This document shows, piece by piece, positions 7,651-9,793 of a stretch of DNA of 9,793 nt. This DNA is from Helicobacteraceae bacterium. Lineage in GTDB: Bacteria; Campylobacterota; Campylobacteria; Campylobacterales; Sulfurimonadaceae. The stretch is from NCBI GenBank assembly GCA_027056525.1, contig JALUKO010000193.1, positions 1-9,793 of the forward strand, written 5' to 3'. Each line of letters opens with the position of its first letter. Position 1 is the first letter of the stretch. Both the position numbers and the translations under genes were made by a program. The notes under the pieces were generated by a model, which saw only the letters and a list, made by a program, of their open reading frames with translations, had not been told where the DNA came from and ran no database searches.

Positions 7651-8729
7651 AGTTAGGGCATATTTTTTTACTTGTTTTATTTTCCAGCAGCGTTTTTGCT
7701 TCGGGAATAACTTTTTTACCTTATGAGAAAAATGAGTTTTCTCCTGCTTTGCAAGAGAAGTTTCGTATCCCTTTTGAGTTGAGTCGTGATGCAGATGTGC
7801 AGATCGAAATATATACTCCCGATGGTGTTTTACTTCGCACCCTAAGTAGTGAAAAAACCTTACAAAAAGGGAAACACGCACTGGAGTGGGATGGTAAGGA
7901 CAGTGATGCAGAAGTTGTGGCAGATGAAGCGTATAATGTTGTTTTGAAGGCCACAAAGGGTTCTTACAAAGAGGTGCTTGATCCGCGAAGAACGAGTGGA
8001 GGGGTTGTTCAAAAAAATTTAAAACCAAAAATTACAGAAGATGCAAAGATCAGCTATACTTTAGCAAAGCCTTCCCGTGTTTTAATCCGTTTGGGTATAG
8101 AAGCCGGAGTGATGTTACGCTCCCTAGTGCACTGGAAGCCTAAAAACAGCGGGAAAAATATGCAGTTTTGGGATGGATATGATAACGATCATCTTGTAAA
8201 AGTGCAAGAACAAGAGGGTTTCAAGATCATTTTCTCCGCCTTTACTTTGGCGGATCATACAATCATAACAACGGGAAGTAAAAAAGATTACTTCCAATAT
8301 GCAAAGAAGTTCACACAAAAAAGATCAATAGAAGCTAAAAAATACAGATTTCTCAATGCAAGAATAAAGTTGATGTCACCTTATTATGCGAGAACATTAT
8401 TTGATCTTCAAGAGCCAAAGATCGATTTTGTTTTTCCCAGAAATACACAACGAGATGCTGAGAATATTCCCATATTGCAAAAGGGTAAACCTGTACGCAT
8501 CAAAGTTGTGATGGATAAAGAGGATGCCAAACGCATGGAGAGGGTCAAATATGAGATCACTTTTTATGATGATCTCACATTTATCTCAGAAGAAGAGATG
8601 GGTTATGTCCCCATAAGTTGGCTCTTTGTGCCATCCTCTCATGAGGGAAAACATATTTTAAGTGTTAATATTGCAAGTTTTAAAGGACATGTGGGTTTAA
8701 AAAGTGTTGCTTATAAAGTAAAAGAGTAG
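7641..8729 (+). CDS. Exported protein with two FlgD-like Ig domains and a C-terminal beta domain, function unknown
   Basis: The product has 362 residues with ATG preceded by AAAGG at seven bases. Residues 1-20 are a signal peptide ending SSSVFA. The first Ig-like unit (about 41-105) has FRIPFELSRDADVQIEIYTP and WDGKDSDAEVVADEAY, matching the FlgD Ig fold (WDG at 83-85 followed by an acidic turn and an AY strand). The second (about 130-211) repeats it with ISYTLAKPSRVLIRLG and FWDGYDNDHLV (WDG 177-179). Residues about 258-362 form another beta-rich domain (KIDFVFPR to VAYKVKE) that I cannot place. FlgD itself scaffolds the flagellar hook, but this protein lacks the N-terminal hook-capping part and no flagellar gene is nearby, so a structural or binding role in the periplasm is more likely. 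It overlaps the propeller gene by ten bases and is followed after four bases by the kinase. Confidence 0.7.
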   Translation: MRLKLGHIFLLVLFSSSVFASGITFLPYEKNEFSPALQEKFRIPFELSRDADVQIEIYTPDGVLLRTLSSEKTLQKGKHALEWDGKDSDAEVVADEAYNVVLKATKGSYKEVLDPRRTSGGVVQKNLKPKITEDAKISYTLAKPSRVLIRLGIEAGVMLRSLVHWKPKNSGKNMQFWDGYDNDHLVKVQEQEGFKIIFSAFTLADHTIITTGSKKDYFQYAKKFTQKRSIEAKKYRFLNARIKLMSPYYARTLFDLQEPKIDFVFPRNTQRDAENIPILQKGKPVRIKVVMDKEDAKRMERVKYEITFYDDLTFISEEEMGYVPISWLFVPSSHEGKHILSVNIASFKGHVGLKSVAYKVKE

Positions 8730-8733
8730 TGGT

Positions 8734-9793
8734 ATGGGACAGATAAAAAATTTTAAAGTTGAACTCAATAAGCTTGACTACCTTTATGAGAATACCCCAA
8801 GTGCGATCATCGGTATCCTTGTCCTTTCGTTGGTTATTTTCTTTGCGTTTAAGGGGCATACCGATCAGAGAAGTTTAGATATATGGTTGGCGCTCAATAT
8901 TTTCTTGTCAGTGCTTCGTACAGGTAGTTTGTTTTATTATAAACGCACGACGATTACTCTGCATAACCTGCTTCTTTTTAAGAGTATGATATTTATTTTT
9001 ATAGTCCTATCGGGATTTTTATGGGGTGTGGGAGCCTTTTATATTTTACCAAGTGGTATTGAGTATCAGATTTTACTTTTATTGATGGTCGGTGGTCTTT
9101 GTGCCGGTTCTTCTGTAAGTAACGCTTCTAGTATCGGCATGTTCTATACATACATTGCTGTTGTGATTCCTCCTTATTTTTATATATTTTTAGTAGGGGA
9201 GAGTCATATCTCCGGCTCTGTGTTGATAGCTCTTGTTTTATATATAACACTTCTTTTATTTATCGCAAGAAAGATTACGGCAAATGTGAATAAGAACATT
9301 ATGTTAGCGTATGAGAATCGAGAGTTGGTGGAACAACTAGAGCGAAAAGTTATAGAAGCAAACAAAGCAAACGATGCAAAATCTGAATTTCTTTCTGTTA
9401 TGTCTCATGAGATTCGCACTCCCCTTAATGCAATTATCGGTTTTGTTAAGATTTTAAAAAATTCTGAGAATGATCCCAAAAAGTTGCACTACTTAGACAC
9501 GGTAGATAAATCGTCACTTCTTTTGATGAATGTTATAAATGATATTTTAGATGTGAGTAAAATAGAATCGGGAAAATTTACCTTGGAATATACCCGGTTT
9601 GATCCAACACAGGAGATTACATCTTTGTATGAGCTTTTTAAACGTGCAGGGGAAGAAAAAGGTGTCACTCTTCACAACAAGATCTCTGAGCATTTACCCA
9701 AATGTATCCAAAGTGATAAGTTGCGCCTTAAGCAGATCATTTCCAATTTACTCTCAAATGCCATCAAGTTTACCCCCAAAGGCAAAGGGGTTA
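8734..9793 (+). CDS. Membrane-bound sensor histidine kinase (3' partial)
   Basis: The visible part is 353 residues and stays open at the window end. The start ATG lies four bases after the previous stop, and no earlier in-frame start precedes it. Residues about 22-178 hold roughly six hydrophobic spans (near 22-40, 50-68, 82-103, 109-128, 133-155, 160-178) with very short loops, so the sensor is membrane-embedded with no large periplasmic domain. A coiled linker (about 185-215) leads to the dimerisation and phosphoacceptor helix SVMSHEIRTPLNAIIGF with His225. The catalytic domain has begun, with the N-box NLLSNAIKFTP at 338-348; the G boxes lie beyond the end. A receiver domain (hybrid kinase) may follow, since kinases with this H-box type are often hybrid. 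Its place as the last visible gene in the operon suggests that it reads a signal linked to the exported proteins or the transported ligand. The response regulator is not in the window. Confidence 0.9.
   Translation, partial: MGQIKNFKVELNKLDYLYENTPSAIIGILVLSLVIFFAFKGHTDQRSLDIWLALNIFLSVLRTGSLFYYKRTTITLHNLLLFKSMIFIFIVLSGFLWGVGAFYILPSGIEYQILLLLMVGGLCAGSSVSNASSIGMFYTYIAVVIPPYFYIFLVGESHISGSVLIALVLYITLLLFIARKITANVNKNIMLAYENRELVEQLERKVIEANKANDAKSEFLSVMSHEIRTPLNAIIGFVKILKNSENDPKKLHYLDTVDKSSLLLMNVINDILDVSKIESGKFTLEYTRFDPTQEITSLYELFKRAGEEKGVTLHNKISEHLPKCIQSDKLRLKQIISNLLSNAIKFTPKGKGV

Noticed and set aside
7627..8028. Minus-strand open frame of 133 codons
   Set aside because: It lies opposite the strongly supported FlgD-Ig gene, is rich in His, Phe and Cys as reverse-strand shadows are, and has no recognisable domain.
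8235..8254. GC-rich hairpin TCCGCC and GGCGGA with an 8-base loop
   Set aside because: It lies in the middle of the FlgD-Ig gene, is not followed by a T-tract, and the reading frame runs through it, so a terminator is unlikely.

Overview
The window is AT-rich, tightly packed DNA with every recognisable gene on the + strand. It has no RNA gene, CRISPR array or insertion sequence and no gene-free stretch above 40 bases. Base composition, heavy use of TTG and GTG starts, chains of overlapping genes and the style of the proteins suggest a Campylobacterota genome (Sulfurimonas/Sulfurovum type). That assignment is inference from general appearance; no marker gene is present.

Layout: (1) 2-3181 holds the 3' part of a large RHS/YD-repeat protein: about 25 YD repeats, the RHS-associated core, then a 147-residue C-terminal tip. 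Its 5' end lies outside the window. A hairpin spans its stop codon and probably terminates it. (2) From 3217 to the window end runs one co-directional chain of seven genes with overlaps or a 4-base gap at each junction, so very likely one operon. Its order is: substrate-binding lipoprotein, two-domain permease and ATPase (an ABC importer resembling the ferric-iron/COG1840 class); a small exported protein that resembles the C-terminal domain of the chromate-resistance protein ChrB; an exported TolB-like beta-propeller; an exported protein with two FlgD-like Ig domains; and a membrane histidine kinase cut off by the window end.

How they may work together: the first three genes form a complete importer. 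The next three all carry signal peptides, so their products act in the periplasm or at the envelope. The kinase may sense the state of that compartment or the ligand. The binding protein has Asp-Thr-Asp-Asp where ferric-binding relatives carry the Tyr-Tyr pair, so the cargo should not be assumed to be Fe(III). The combination of importer, ChrB-like protein, propeller, FlgD-Ig protein and kinase is the part of this window most likely to be an undescribed functional unit. The RHS gene is a separate, possibly orphan, polymorphic-toxin-type gene, because no immunity gene follows it.
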